Positions 34,614 through 43,890 of a stretch of 62,149 nucleotides of DNA are shown here, in pieces. The notes under the pieces are model-generated. The model ran no database searches, was not told where the DNA came from, and saw only the letters and a program-made list of their open reading frames with translations. This DNA is from Lachnospiraceae bacterium. GTDB taxonomy: Bacteria > Bacillota > Clostridia > Lachnospirales > Lachnospiraceae. Made by a program: the position numbers and the translations under genes. Numbering within the stretch: position 1 is the first letter of the stretch; each line of letters starts with the position of its first letter. Location of the stretch: assembly GCA_011959105.1 (NCBI GenBank), contig BLLU01000025.1, positions 1 to 62,149 on the forward strand, read 5' to 3'.

Positions 34614-35255
34614 TCAAACCAAAATCACCTGATAGGGATTGCAGTCCGTCTCCTCCACAGGCAATTCCTCCACCAGCTGGCAGCGGTGCCCGATGCCGAT
34701 GGAGCATGTAGAGAATCCGGGATGAGCCGCCAGATATCGGTCATAATAGCCGCCGCCATACCCAAGCCGGTGGCCATACGGATCAAAAGCCACCCCCGGC
34801 ATCAGAAGCAGCACCTTCTCCCGGGGTTCCTGCCCGTCTCCCAAAGCCGGAACTCCTGCTCCGCCTCCATCCCTGTATATCCCGGCGTCCTGCCTGGGCG
34901 GTTCCAGGATTCCGTGAAATCCCGGACGCAATTCCTCCAGGGAGCCGATCTGAAAAAAATCCATCCCATGATCTTCCAGCACCCGGGGCACATATACCCT
35001 TTTTCCCAGCCGCAACGCCTCCCGGAGCAATTCATGGGTATCCAGTTCGCTGCCATAGCTGACATAGCACAGCAGGCTTTCCGCCCGGTAAAACCACTGA
35101 TGCCCCAGCAGCCGCTCCGTGATCAGACAGGAAGCCCTGCGCAGCGCTTCTTCGGGCAGAGCGTCCCTGACGGCCAGCACTTCCCGGCGGATCCGCCTTT
35201 TCAGCGCCTTCCTTTCCTGGGAGGAACCTGTTTCCGTCATAGAGCCCCCTGTCAT
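34614..35255 (-). CDS. 5-formyltetrahydrofolate cyclo-ligase
   Basis: MTHFS/YgfA family enzyme converting 5-formyl-THF to 5,10-methenyl-THF with ATP, a folate salvage step. The 213-residue protein has the N-terminal basic segment ([19 protein letters not shown]) and the family's nucleotide motif [24 protein letters not shown] (split here as [14 protein letters not shown] and GGGYYDRYL). A short acidic/Gly insert ([20 protein letters not shown]) sits before it. The start overlaps the DUF896 stop as ATGA (35252-35255), implying coupling; an ATG at 35240 with GGGGG upstream is an alternative. Confidence 0.92.
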   Translation of the reverse strand: MTGGSMTETGSSQERKALKRRIRREVLAVRDALPEEALRRASCLITERLLGHQWFYRAESLLCYVSYGSELDTHELLREALRLGKRVYVPRVLEDHGMDFFQIGSLEELRPGFHGILEPPRQDAGIYRDGGGAGVPALGDGQEPREKVLLLMPGVAFDPYGHRLGYGGGYYDRYLAAHPGFSTCSIGIGHRCQLVEELPVEETDCNPYQVILV

Positions 35256-35521
35256 GATTCTTCAGGGCCGGCGGAAACGCTGCCCTTGGAAGGAGCGTTT
35301 TTCCCTCCGTATTTCTTCCCCAGATTTTCCAGAGTACCATCCTCCTTTTGGATTGTAATACTGTCCAGCTGCCCCCGGAGATTGGCCCGCACATTGGCCA
35401 CATATTCCTGCCGCAGGGCCGCCTGTTCGGCTTTCTCTTCCTCCGTCAGGCCCTCCTTCTGGGATTTATGATACAGTGCGTTGATTCTGGCAATCCTCTG
35501 TTCCAAGGTCTTTTCGTCCAT
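35252..35521 (-). CDS. DUF896 (YnzC-like) small protein
   Basis: An 89-residue protein of the UPF0291/DUF896 family: a helical hairpin (EQRIARINALYHKSQKEGL, TEEEKAEQAALRQEYVANVR) followed by a charged tail. The B. subtilis homologue YnzC is small and of unsettled function. GGAGG eight bases upstream sets the start at 35521. It sits between proB (17 bases away) and the cyclo-ligase gene, with which it overlaps by four bases. Confidence 0.9.
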   Translation of the reverse strand: MDEKTLEQRIARINALYHKSQKEGLTEEEKAEQAALRQEYVANVRANLRGQLDSITIQKEDGTLENLGKKYGGKNAPSKGSVSAGPEES

Positions 35522-35537
35522 AAGATCTTCCTCCCTC

Positions 35538-36431
35538 TCACTGCCTGTGCAGCCGATTGACAAAGCCGGGAAGGTCAAAGCCCTCCTCCCGGTGGGACAC
35601 AAAAAGTGTACCCTCCTCCCGTCCGTCCAGAATTCGGTGCAGTATGCCGATATCCTTGCTGTTGGCAATCACCATATCCACGCCGGATCCTGTGGCGATC
35701 CGGGCAGCCTGCAGCTTGGTGTTCATGCCCCCGGTACCCACATTGCTGCCGGTGCTGCCTTTTCCCATGGCCAACAATTCCTCCGTCAGTTCATCCACCT
35801 GGGGAATAAACGCCGCATCCGGGTTCTGCCGGGGATCGTCCGTATAGAGACCGTCTATGTCGGAGAGCAGCACCAACAGATCCGCGTCCACCAGCGCCGC
35901 CACAATGGCGGAAAGTGTGTCATTATCCCCGATCTCAATCTCGTAGGTGGCCACCGTGTCATTCTCGTTGACAATGGGGATCACCCCCATCTCCAAAAGC
36001 TGGGAAAAGGTGTTATGAGCGTTAAAGCGGTTCAGGTCATCCACGATGGTGTTTTTGGTCATGAGGATCTGTGCCGCCACCTGATTGTATTCCGCAAAAA
36101 GTTTCTGGTAGATCATCATCAGCCGGGCCTGTCCCACGGCGGCGCAGGCCTGCTTTACCGCCATCTGCCGCTCCGGGCTCTCCCCCGTGATCTCCCGGAT
36201 GCCCACCGCTTTCCTTCCGGCGGCAATGGCCCCTGATGTGACCAATATCACATCCTTGCCCTGGTTGCGGATATCGCATAACTCCCGCACCAGCTTTTCC
36301 AGGCGGATATAATCCAGGTCTCCTGTCTGGGCATGCTGCAGGGAGGAGGAGCCTATCTTTACCACAATGCGCTGTTTTTCCCTGACTGCCTCCCTGATCG
36401 AGGATTTCTTTTCCATATTGATGTCTGCCAC
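35538..36431 (-). CDS. proB: Glutamate 5-kinase without PUA domain
   Basis: First enzyme of proline synthesis, forming glutamyl-5-phosphate. About 297 residues of the amino-acid kinase fold: VVKIGSSSL at the N-terminus, VTSGAIAAG, PIVNENDTVA, FGDNDTLSA-like IGDNDTLSAIV, and GTGGMNTKLQAA. It stops after the kinase domain and lacks the C-terminal PUA domain of the E. coli enzyme, a known short form. The start is uncertain: a GTG at 36431 has AAGGTGAGG nine bases upstream; GTG 36446 and ATG 36416 are alternatives. First gene of the proline run. Confidence 0.95.
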   Translation of the reverse strand: MADINMEKKSSIREAVREKQRIVVKIGSSSLQHAQTGDLDYIRLEKLVRELCDIRNQGKDVILVTSGAIAAGRKAVGIREITGESPERQMAVKQACAAVGQARLMMIYQKLFAEYNQVAAQILMTKNTIVDDLNRFNAHNTFSQLLEMGVIPIVNENDTVATYEIEIGDNDTLSAIVAALVDADLLVLLSDIDGLYTDDPRQNPDAAFIPQVDELTEELLAMGKGSTGSNVGTGGMNTKLQAARIATGSGVDMVIANSKDIGILHRILDGREEGTLFVSHREEGFDLPGFVNRLHRQ

Positions 36432-36471
36432 TTTTTGTTTCCTCACCTTAATTTTTTATTCGATTCTAACA

Positions 36472-38238
36472 TCAATCGGCCAAATCGTCAATGTGAAGAA
36501 CATTTTTTCCCTCCGGCGGCCGGTAAGCGGAGGCAATGGCTTCCGCCACCCTGATTCCATCCATGGCGGCGGAGGTGATGCCTCCCGCATAGCCGGCTCC
36601 CTCCCCGCAGGGGTAAATCCCCCGGATCCGGGACTGCAACTCCTCGTCCCGAAGAATCCGCACCGGCGAAGAGGTACGGCTTTCCACTCCCGACAGGATG
36701 GCGTCCGACCGATTGAATCCCGGTATCTGTCTGCCGAACTGTTCCATGCCTTCCACAAAAGCCCGGCCCAGTTCTACCGGCAGAAGGCCGCTTAAGTCGC
36801 TCTCCCGCCATTTGCCTTTGATACAGGGCTGCAGCGATCCCCGGTATGCCTGCAGAAGGCTCTCCAATTCCTGCCCCTGCCGGGCCGCCAGTTCCTCCTG
36901 TCCGCATCCCTGATCCACACAGGCTTTATACAGTCCGTAGCGCTGCACGGGCACATCCCCCTGCCCCAACAGAAAAGCCCTCTCCTCCAGCCGCCGCTGA
37001 AATTCCACCCCCGCCAAGGGATCCGTCTGAGAATCCGCAGAGGTATCCTGCAAAAGCCCGTTCGCGCCGTAATCCTCCGGCGTTACAGACACAATTATGG
37101 CGCTGTTGGCATTGTCCCCGTCCCGGCCGCTGTAACTCATACCATTCACCGCCAGCCGCCCCGGCTCTGAGGAGGCGTTGACCACATACCCCCCGGGACA
37201 CATACAAAAAGAATACACCCCCCTGCCGCCGGAAACCCTGGCCGTAACCTTGTAGGAGGCCGCTCGAAGAGCGGACTCCATGGCCGCTCCAACGGGCTCC
37301 CCCTCCCCCGGCTCTGCCGTCCCGTACTGAACCCGGTTGATCATGGCCTGGGGATGCTCAACGCGCATCCCCACGGCAAAGGGCTTAGCCTCCATGGGAA
37401 GCCCCGCTTCATACAACATCCGAAAAGTATCCCTGGCGCTGTGACCGATGGCCAACACCAGCTGCCCGCAGGGAATGCGGCGGCCGCCGCTGATTCGGAC
37501 TGCCCTGATTCGGCTTTCCTCCAGTTCCAGGCCCTCCAGCATGGTTCCAAACAGCACCTGCCCCCCATGTTCCAGAATGCTCCGGCGCATATTCTTCACC
37601 ACCCGGGACAACACATCCGTCCCCATATGAGGTTTGGCATCATACAGAATCCGCTCCGGCGCGCCATGGGCCACAAAGGTTCGCAGCACCTCCCGGTTTC
37701 TGCCGTATTTATCCTTCACCAAAGTATTGAGTTTCCCATCAGAGAAAGTACCTGCGCCCCCCTCTCCGAACTGTACATTGGACTGGGGCCGCAGACTGCC
37801 GCCTTCCCAGAAATCCTGTACATCCCTCCTGCGCCGGTCCACATCCTGTCCCCGCTCCAGCACAATGGGACGATAGCCGTGAAGAGCCAGATAATATGCG
37901 CAGAAAAGTCCTGCGGGCCCCATACCTACAATCACCGGGGGATGGGGCAGGGGCATCTCTCCCCCGGCAGGAAAAGCATAGGTCTGACGCACCGCCCGGC
38001 TCACCCGGGCCTGTCCCAGCCGCCTGCATATCCCCGCCTCCAGAGAGGGATTCTTCAGTTCCACATCCACCGTATAGCTATACCAGATCTCCGGCTTTTT
38101 CCGGGCGTCTATGGAACAGCGCAGAATCTCCATCCCGGCGATTTCCTCCGGTTCCAGTTTCAGCAGCCGGGCCGCCCTGCGCAGAATCTCCCGCTCCCCC
38201 TGACCGGGCCTCACTTTTACCTGATTGACTCGCAGCAT
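36472..38238 (-). CDS. FAD-dependent oxidoreductase, COG2509 type
   Basis: A 588-residue predicted flavoprotein. An N-terminal ferredoxin-like region (RVNQVKVRPGQGEREI, about 1-80) precedes a Rossmann FAD site VIVGMGPAGLFCAYYLALHG (about 101-120) and ERGQDVDRRRRDV. Further conserved text includes FGEGGAGTFSDGKLNT, and the C-terminal GIYPCGEGAGYAGGITSAAMDG binds the cofactor again. The family is widespread in Firmicutes and listed as uncharacterised FAD-dependent dehydrogenases; the substrate is unknown. GAGGAAG precedes the ATG. The gene is followed by proB, 41 bases away, and preceded by another flavoprotein. Confidence 0.85.
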   Translation of the reverse strand: MLRVNQVKVRPGQGEREILRRAARLLKLEPEEIAGMEILRCSIDARKKPEIWYSYTVDVELKNPSLEAGICRRLGQARVSRAVRQTYAFPAGGEMPLPHPPVIVGMGPAGLFCAYYLALHGYRPIVLERGQDVDRRRRDVQDFWEGGSLRPQSNVQFGEGGAGTFSDGKLNTLVKDKYGRNREVLRTFVAHGAPERILYDAKPHMGTDVLSRVVKNMRRSILEHGGQVLFGTMLEGLELEESRIRAVRISGGRRIPCGQLVLAIGHSARDTFRMLYEAGLPMEAKPFAVGMRVEHPQAMINRVQYGTAEPGEGEPVGAAMESALRAASYKVTARVSGGRGVYSFCMCPGGYVVNASSEPGRLAVNGMSYSGRDGDNANSAIIVSVTPEDYGANGLLQDTSADSQTDPLAGVEFQRRLEERAFLLGQGDVPVQRYGLYKACVDQGCGQEELAARQGQELESLLQAYRGSLQPCIKGKWRESDLSGLLPVELGRAFVEGMEQFGRQIPGFNRSDAILSGVESRTSSPVRILRDEELQSRIRGIYPCGEGAGYAGGITSAAMDGIRVAEAIASAYRPPEGKNVLHIDDLAD

Positions 38239-38283
38239 TTTTTCCCTTCCTCGTTGTAGAATCCAACTTGCCTCATTCCGGCG

Positions 38284-39657
38284 TCACACAGACTGTGTGA
38301 TCCCATTAACAGTTCCCGCAGCGCTCCCTGCGATATGCCCGCTGGCCCAGGCCCATTGCAGATTATAGCCGCCGCAGCGCCCGTCCACATGGAGCAGCTC
38401 TCCCGCCAGATACAGACCGGGACTATGTCTGGACTGCAGCTGCCCGTCCACCTCCTTCATACTGACGCCGCCCCGGCACACCTGGGCACTGTCGAAGGGA
38501 TGACTGCCTGTGACCGTAAAAGGCAGTTTCCTGCACAGGGCAAAGACTCGCCGCAGCTTCTCTCTGTCCGCGCCGGCAGCTTCCTGTTCCGGCGACAGCC
38601 CCGCCTCACGGATGCACACCTGCATAATCTTTTTATGCAGCATACCGGTAAAAAACATTTCCACCGTCCCCCAGTCCGCCTGTTCCAGACGCCCGCGGCA
38701 CAGGCGCTCATATGTATCCTCCTCATACCCGGGGAAAAAGTCCAGTTCCGCCCGCAGCTTCCACCCCTGGGCCAAAAGCTGGTTCGCCCCGCCGCTCAAC
38801 TGGAACACGGGGATGCCGGATATGCCATGCTCCGTGAACTGAATCTCTCCCGTCTCCTCCAGAAGTCTCTCCTCCCGCTTTTTCTCCAGGAGCCAGGAAC
38901 TCCCTCCGGGACAGCCGGAGGATTTTCTTCCCGGCCCTTCGCCTCCCCGCCCGGTTCCCGGACGGGAGACGCCATAGAGCCGCACCACGCCCTCCGCCCG
39001 CACCCCGGCCAGCGCCTTGCAATATTTCTCCCCGCAGTGCAGTTGTACCAGCGCGGGCACGGGAGAAATAACCCGGTGCCCCAGAGAGCGGGCCAGTTCA
39101 TAGCCGCTGCCGTCGGAACCCGTCCTGGGAGCTGCCTGACCGCCGCAGGCCAGCACCACCCGCCGGGCCCTGATCCTGCGTCCGTCTTCCAATTCCACCA
39201 GATAGCCGGAAGCCGGCTTGTCCGCAACCGACAGCCCCCGCACCATGGCCTGGGGCAGGATTGTCACCCCTTCCCGGGCAAGCCCGTAGCGCAGTGCGTC
39301 CAGCACCACCGCCGCCTGCTCGCTGGCGGGATAGAGGCCCCCGCGCCGCTCCCGCACCAGAAGTCCCAGAGACGCAAAAAAGGCCATGGTTTCCTCCGTC
39401 CCGAAACGCTCCAGCACGGAAGCTGCCATTGCCATATTGTCGCTGTAATAATAGGAGGGCTTCAGGTCCCGGTTGCCCAGATTGCATTTCCCGTTGCCGG
39501 TCATCAGCAGCTTTTTCCCCGGCCTCTCCCCCCGTTCCAGCAGCACCACTGCGGCCCCGGCCCGGGCCGCCGCCATGGCCGCCGTCATTCCCGCCGGACC
39601 GCCTCCCACCACCGCCACGTCCCAAAGGTCAGCTGGTATAGTTTTCCAAGAAGTCAT
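38284..39657 (-). CDS. HI0933/BaiN-like flavoprotein
   Basis: A 457-residue protein of the HI0933/YhiN family: VAVVGGGPAGMTAAMAAARA (FAD site), LMTGNGKCNLGN, and C-terminal GELLHVDGRCGGYNLQWAWASG, all typical. Members are called aminoacetone oxidase-like or BaiN; BaiN of Clostridium scindens has been assigned to bile-acid dehydroxylation, but most relatives are of unknown function. No other bai gene is in the window, so I do not claim that role. The start at 39657 follows GAGGAG and overlaps the previous gene by 29 bases, suggesting coupling. A Gly/Arg-rich stretch of about 25 residues near residue 245 is an unusual insertion. Confidence 0.85.
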   Translation of the reverse strand: MTSWKTIPADLWDVAVVGGGPAGMTAAMAAARAGAAVVLLERGERPGKKLLMTGNGKCNLGNRDLKPSYYYSDNMAMAASVLERFGTEETMAFFASLGLLVRERRGGLYPASEQAAVVLDALRYGLAREGVTILPQAMVRGLSVADKPASGYLVELEDGRRIRARRVVLACGGQAAPRTGSDGSGYELARSLGHRVISPVPALVQLHCGEKYCKALAGVRAEGVVRLYGVSRPGTGRGGEGPGRKSSGCPGGSSWLLEKKREERLLEETGEIQFTEHGISGIPVFQLSGGANQLLAQGWKLRAELDFFPGYEEDTYERLCRGRLEQADWGTVEMFFTGMLHKKIMQVCIREAGLSPEQEAAGADREKLRRVFALCRKLPFTVTGSHPFDSAQVCRGGVSMKEVDGQLQSRHSPGLYLAGELLHVDGRCGGYNLQWAWASGHIAGSAAGTVNGITQSV

Positions 39658-40354
39658 ACAGTCGCTCCTCACCTGTGACATGCATTACCCCGATGATCTC
39701 CTGCTGCAGCTTTTCCGGCAGCTGAGAAAGACGGATATTGGTATATTGGTACACCGTCTGCCGGTCCTCCAGATAAACCACGATCATGTCGTTGATTGCC
39801 ACCACATAGAAACTTTGAGAGGGCTGCACATATCGGTAGTTCATCTGCACCACTACCCGGCTGGGGGCGAAGGACAGCACCTCCAGGCTTACAAAGCCCC
39901 TCTCTTTCTCCGACAGAGGAGGCGCGGCCGCATAGTTTTCCATGGCCGTCACAAACTGCTCCCGGTCCATGCCGATGTACATGTCCGGAATCTCCTCGCT
40001 GGTCTCCACCGCCGAACCGCTGAGCAAATCCTTTTCCCGCAGAACATATTCCGTCTCCGCATTGATGGTCTCCGGGATGCTGATTACCGGGGCCGACGGC
40101 ATTTCGGCCTGTCCCCCCGGATCCTCCGTGGAACCTTCCATAACCTGATTGTGCCACCTGGGCGCAGCCTCGGCCACAGACTCCTCCGGCTGTTCTTCCG
40201 GCCTGTCGGGAGCCTCCTGCGCTATCTGCTGAGGCTGGTAGCGCTGCGCCAGCCTGGCTCCCAGCACCCCGCCGCCCAGCCCCATCAGGCCGCACAACAG
40301 CAGCGCCAGCGAGAATAAGCCTATGCCATGCCCTGTCGTCTTTTTCCGTCTCAT
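39629..40354 (-). CDS. Membrane-anchored protein with BofC-like C-terminus
   Basis: A 241-residue protein with one N-terminal membrane helix (residues about 12-33), a Pro/Glu-rich linker (about 38-100), and a C-terminal domain (about 145-241). The end (YQYTNIRLSQLPEKLQQEI, then ERLYDFLENYTS) resembles the C-terminal domain of BofC, the forespore protein that restrains SpoIVB signalling in B. subtilis. The resemblance is judged by eye and is an inference. If right, it would act in the space between the two spore membranes. AAAGGGG precedes the ATG. It overlaps the BaiN-like gene downstream. Confidence 0.55.
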   Translation of the reverse strand: MRRKKTTGHGIGLFSLALLLCGLMGLGGGVLGARLAQRYQPQQIAQEAPDRPEEQPEESVAEAAPRWHNQVMEGSTEDPGGQAEMPSAPVISIPETINAETEYVLREKDLLSGSAVETSEEIPDMYIGMDREQFVTAMENYAAAPPLSEKERGFVSLEVLSFAPSRVVVQMNYRYVQPSQSFYVVAINDMIVVYLEDRQTVYQYTNIRLSQLPEKLQQEIIGVMHVTGEERLYDFLENYTS

Positions 40355-40448
40355 CTCTTACCCCTTTTTCCCACAATTCGTGAAAAACGGCTCGAAGAGA
40401 CGTTTTTCCATGTGCGATGCTGAATTCACACATAGTATCAACCAAATT

Positions 40449-42125
40449 TTATGAAATTATTCGTTCCAGCAGCTTTCTGGCTTTTTTTCCGTATAATATG
40501 GAAATCTCATACTCCCGGATATTCTTTGCGGCCACCAATATGGTCCCGTAGACCACGGCCCCCAGCAGCGCCGCAACCGCCACTGCCGCCACATGCCCCA
40601 TATGAGCCCCGAAAATTTTCATGATTAAAAGCATGGCCAGCGCCGTAATCCCGGCCGCCGCCAGCGGAATTCCCAGAACCCGCACATATTCCGTGCCGAT
40701 CCTGCCCTGCCGGATACAGTATGCCGCCAGCCCTGCCAGCAGGATTCCCGTGGCAACCAGCACCCCGGACAGGATTCCCGATGCCCCGTAATTACTGCCC
40801 CTGACAAAAGCATTCTGGAACAGAAGCACCAGGAGCATCCAGACTCCCAGCATACCCATCAGAATATGGCGCTCCCCATGGGCCAGCAGAATCATGGAAA
40901 ACAGCACTGCCAGGCCCGCCAGCAGAACCAGGACCCCCCCGGCCCTGAGCATGCCGGTTACTTCTTCTTCCCCGCCCGGTAAAAAGCCCGCCGCAATCTG
41001 GGGAGCCATCATCAGCATGGTCACGGCAAAATACAGTCCCACCGTCCATACATAGTGCAGTCCCGAGGCCGCCACATCCCTGGTATGACGCGCGTCCTCC
41101 CTGCGGATAGCGCCCTGAAGTCTGCCGTACACGGAAAAACACCGGGCAGTGAGTATCAGAATAAAAGCGGCGCAGAGCAGAATACATCTGCCGAAGAAAC
41201 TCCCGAAACTTGCCGCCGCCTCCCCCGCCGCCAGCCGGGCCAGAGAGATCGTATCCCCGCCGGGTACATCGGAAGAAGCCTGGGTGGATACGGCAATATA
41301 AAGCCCCGGAGCCTTGCGCAGATAAGAAATCGTGCTCATCACCGCCGGAAGCAGGACCAGCAGCGCCGTACAGATTCCCTGCCAAAGAGCCCTGTAAAAC
41401 GTCTTCAGCACATCCGTCATGCTTTCGGTGTGCCGCAGCCCTTCCTGTCCTCTCTGTTCATCGGCATTCCGGCCGCTTCCCAGATAAATGACCAGAAGGA
41501 ACAGCAAAACCAGGATTTCCGCCGCCAATATGCCGATGGCCACTCCCATGGCCCCATACATGCCGCTGTAACTGCTGTTTTTCAGCAGACGGGACACCTT
41601 GCTCCCATAGTCTGCCAACAGCCTGCCGAACAGGGAACCAAACACCAGAAAAAAGCCCTGACGCAGCACGGCGCTGACCAGAGTGGGCATATAGCTGCCG
41701 CCCCCCTGGAAATATCCCAGCAGCGCCGCGTCCAGCGCCTGGAGCAGAATCACCGGAGCCAGCAGCCTCATGGCCGCCGCACTGCCGGGCACCCGGAACA
41801 ACTTCCCCGCCAAGGGGTCCGCCAACAGCAGCAGCACCGCCGAAAGCAACGCCCCCATAATCCCCTGGGAAAGCAGAAGCTGTCCCCGCATCCGGGCCGC
41901 TCCCTTGAACTGCTCCTTACTCCTGCGGTTTCTCTGCAGCCTGGCGATCACATCGGACACACCGCAGGTCATCAGCAGCGCGAACAGGCTGATTCCCTCC
42001 ATGGCCACGGCCAGACAGGCCAGCCCTTCGTCCCCCAGCACCCTGCCCATCCCCATCATGCCGATGATGCCGATGACATAGGTGTAACATATGATCTGTC
42101 TTATCTTTATCTCCTGTTGCTTCAT
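40449..42125 (-). CDS. MOP-superfamily flippase (polysaccharide/SpoVB-like)
   Basis: A 558-residue membrane protein with about fourteen hydrophobic segments, resembling the polysaccharide-export/MurJ/SpoVB branch of the MOP superfamily. An N-terminal MGRVLGDEGLACLAVAMEGI segment and the pattern LLLSQGIMGALLSAVLLL agree with that. It has an internal hydrophilic loop around residues 225-245. Such proteins flip lipid-linked sugars or peptidoglycan precursors. Its neighbours (BofC-like, YbeY and spore genes) fit a sporulation or cell-envelope role, but the cargo is not known. GC-rich, Ala/Leu-rich composition is consistent with its membrane nature rather than with transfer. Confidence 0.75.
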   Translation of the reverse strand: MKQQEIKIRQIICYTYVIGIIGMMGMGRVLGDEGLACLAVAMEGISLFALLMTCGVSDVIARLQRNRRSKEQFKGAARMRGQLLLSQGIMGALLSAVLLLLADPLAGKLFRVPGSAAAMRLLAPVILLQALDAALLGYFQGGGSYMPTLVSAVLRQGFFLVFGSLFGRLLADYGSKVSRLLKNSSYSGMYGAMGVAIGILAAEILVLLFLLVIYLGSGRNADEQRGQEGLRHTESMTDVLKTFYRALWQGICTALLVLLPAVMSTISYLRKAPGLYIAVSTQASSDVPGGDTISLARLAAGEAAASFGSFFGRCILLCAAFILILTARCFSVYGRLQGAIRREDARHTRDVAASGLHYVWTVGLYFAVTMLMMAPQIAAGFLPGGEEEVTGMLRAGGVLVLLAGLAVLFSMILLAHGERHILMGMLGVWMLLVLLFQNAFVRGSNYGASGILSGVLVATGILLAGLAAYCIRQGRIGTEYVRVLGIPLAAAGITALAMLLIMKIFGAHMGHVAAVAVAALLGAVVYGTILVAAKNIREYEISILYGKKARKLLERIIS

Positions 42126-42174
42126 AATCGGTAGTCTTTCCTTTTTCCCTTCCGTAGTCCGCCGGGCCCTCTTC

Positions 42175-42681
42175 TCACGCAGTCTCTCTGGTAATGCCCA
42201 GCGAAGTCAGGACCTGTTCCTGCTTTTGCTCCATCACTGCCGCTTCCTCCGGTTCCATATGGTCATAGCCGCAGAGATGCAGCATACTGTGGGCCACCAG
42301 GAATGCCAGTTCCCGCCGCAGGCTGTGCCCGTATTCCTCCGCCTGGCCCGCCACTCTGTCCACCGACAGGATAATATCTCCCAGGATCAGTTCGCCGCTG
42401 TCAGGGTCAAAGCAATCCGCTTCCTGCTCCTGCCCGATCTCAAAACGCCCCGGTGTCTCATATTCCAGATTGGGGAAGGACAGCACGTCCGTTTCCCGGT
42501 CGATCTGGCGGTACTGCCGGTTAAACTCCCGGATGCCCTGATTATCGGTGAGCAGCACATTCACCTGTACCTCATAGGGACAGTTCTCCGCCTCCAGCAC
42601 CGCCCGGGCCACGGCCTCCACGGTCTGTTCCACATCGAAGGGATAAGCGGCCTGCGTTTCATTCTCAACGTAAAAAGTCAT
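42175..42681 (-). CDS. ybeY: Endoribonuclease YbeY
   Basis: Zinc-dependent single-strand endoribonuclease needed for 16S rRNA 3-prime maturation and ribosome quality control. The 168-residue protein has the three-histidine site HSMLHLCGYDH (H131, H135, H141) and RETDVLSFP. AGAGGAG precedes the ATG, and the start overlaps the end of the PgpH-like gene by 17 bases. This is the conserved Firmicutes order phoH-pgpH-ybeY. Confidence 0.96.
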   Translation of the reverse strand: MTFYVENETQAAYPFDVEQTVEAVARAVLEAENCPYEVQVNVLLTDNQGIREFNRQYRQIDRETDVLSFPNLEYETPGRFEIGQEQEADCFDPDSGELILGDIILSVDRVAGQAEEYGHSLRRELAFLVAHSMLHLCGYDHMEPEEAAVMEQKQEQVLTSLGITRETA

Positions 42682-43888
42682 AGTACAGCTTCTCCTCTTT
42701 GAAGATTTTTTTCATCTGTGTGATCTCCTTCATGGAAATCAGGCATTGACTCAGCACTCCGGAGTCCAGCTTGATCTTAAAGACGGAGTCGATAATCTTA
42801 TCATAGTCCAGGTTCCGCGTCTTATCCGCCGCCAGCAGATGAATAATGGCGGCTGTCACCGCGTCCGACAGGATCAGTACCGCCGTCTCCTTCCGCCTGA
42901 CAATCCGGTCCGGCAGCAGATATTCTTTCAAGATCTCCTGCATGGCAGGGGGGAAATGCTTCTTGTGGAACATGGCGAAAAGTTCTCCGCCGCTCTCTTT
43001 TCCCTCTTCCGTATCTTTATTCTGGTACAGCACCCCGATTTTGTGGTAAAAGCCGGCGGCCTTCACCGCCTGCACGTCCAGTTCCAGCCTGCCTCCGATG
43101 CGCTCGCAGAAATAGGCAGTATGCATGCTCTGGTAGTAATCTTCCCGGGCCTCTTCCTTCAGCCGGGTGAGAAGTTCGCATTCCGGCGCAGTCAGTTCCA
43201 TGTAGGCCACCCGGTAACGGTAGGTCACGGACTGAGAGAACAGTTTCAGAATTCCCAGCAGGAGCACGGCACTGATAATCACATTGGCCGCAGGTACCAC
43301 GAACAGTTCCATGTCCAGCCTCTCGTTGGCAAACAACACCACATTGGCGGTCCCGCAGACCAGCAGAGCCATCAGGGAAACGGCAAAGGGCACACCCACT
43401 CTGAATTCCGTGTCCAGACGCCGGAACAGGCTGACCCCGATGAGTCCGCAGACCAGATACATGACGAACATCTGACTCTCCGCGCCGCTGCCCAGTACCG
43501 TGATCATCAGCAGCACCGAACCTGCTGCCGCCCCCAGGAAAGTGCTGCCGTACAGTGCCAGTGTGATATAGACCACCAAAAAAGGCCACGCCCCCACAGG
43601 CAGAAACACGCAGGCCAGGGCCACCCCCAGACAGACCAGCAGGCACAGATAAAAGCGCATCAAATGCTCCTCGTTGTCATATTGCATCAGATGCTCCGCG
43701 GCCTCCTGGCGGACCAGCAGGCTCAGCACCGCCATACCCATGGCCGTCATCACCATGTTTCGCAGCTGGATATCCTGCCCTGCCTGCTGCAGCCTTCCCA
43801 GCAGCCACACACCCGCCACCGCCGCGGCCAGCAGCCCGAACCCCGCCAGCAGATGATACCATCTGTAATTCTTTTTCTTTTCACCCAT
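42665..43888 (-). CDS. Degenerate PgpH-like membrane protein (HKIG instead of HDIG)
   Basis: A 407-residue protein in the exact place of pgpH, the membrane c-di-AMP phosphodiesterase of Firmicutes. About seven hydrophobic segments fill residues 10-215, followed by a cytoplasmic domain resembling the PgpH HD domain: MHTAYFCERI, then GFYHKIGVLY, then KETAVLILSDAVTAAI. The diagnostic HD pair reads HK (H282-K283), and the region with the other histidine ligands is shortened. The large extracellular domain of normal PgpH (over 700 residues in all) is missing. It is therefore probably not a phosphodiesterase, and may be a regulatory remnant. The gene starts two bases after phoH and has no clear ribosome site of its own. 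Confidence 0.75.
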   Translation of the reverse strand: MGEKKKNYRWYHLLAGFGLLAAAVAGVWLLGRLQQAGQDIQLRNMVMTAMGMAVLSLLVRQEAAEHLMQYDNEEHLMRFYLCLLVCLGVALACVFLPVGAWPFLVVYITLALYGSTFLGAAAGSVLLMITVLGSGAESQMFVMYLVCGLIGVSLFRRLDTEFRVGVPFAVSLMALLVCGTANVVLFANERLDMELFVVPAANVIISAVLLLGILKLFSQSVTYRYRVAYMELTAPECELLTRLKEEAREDYYQSMHTAYFCERIGGRLELDVQAVKAAGFYHKIGVLYQNKDTEEGKESGGELFAMFHKKHFPPAMQEILKEYLLPDRIVRRKETAVLILSDAVTAAIIHLLAADKTRNLDYDKIIDSVFKIKLDSGVLSQCLISMKEITQMKKIFKEEKLYYDFLR

Positions 43889-43890
43889 AT

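Noticed and set aside
38284..39657. Assignment of the flavoprotein to bile-acid 7-dehydroxylation (baiN)
   Set aside because: The family is broad and no other bai gene is present in the window.
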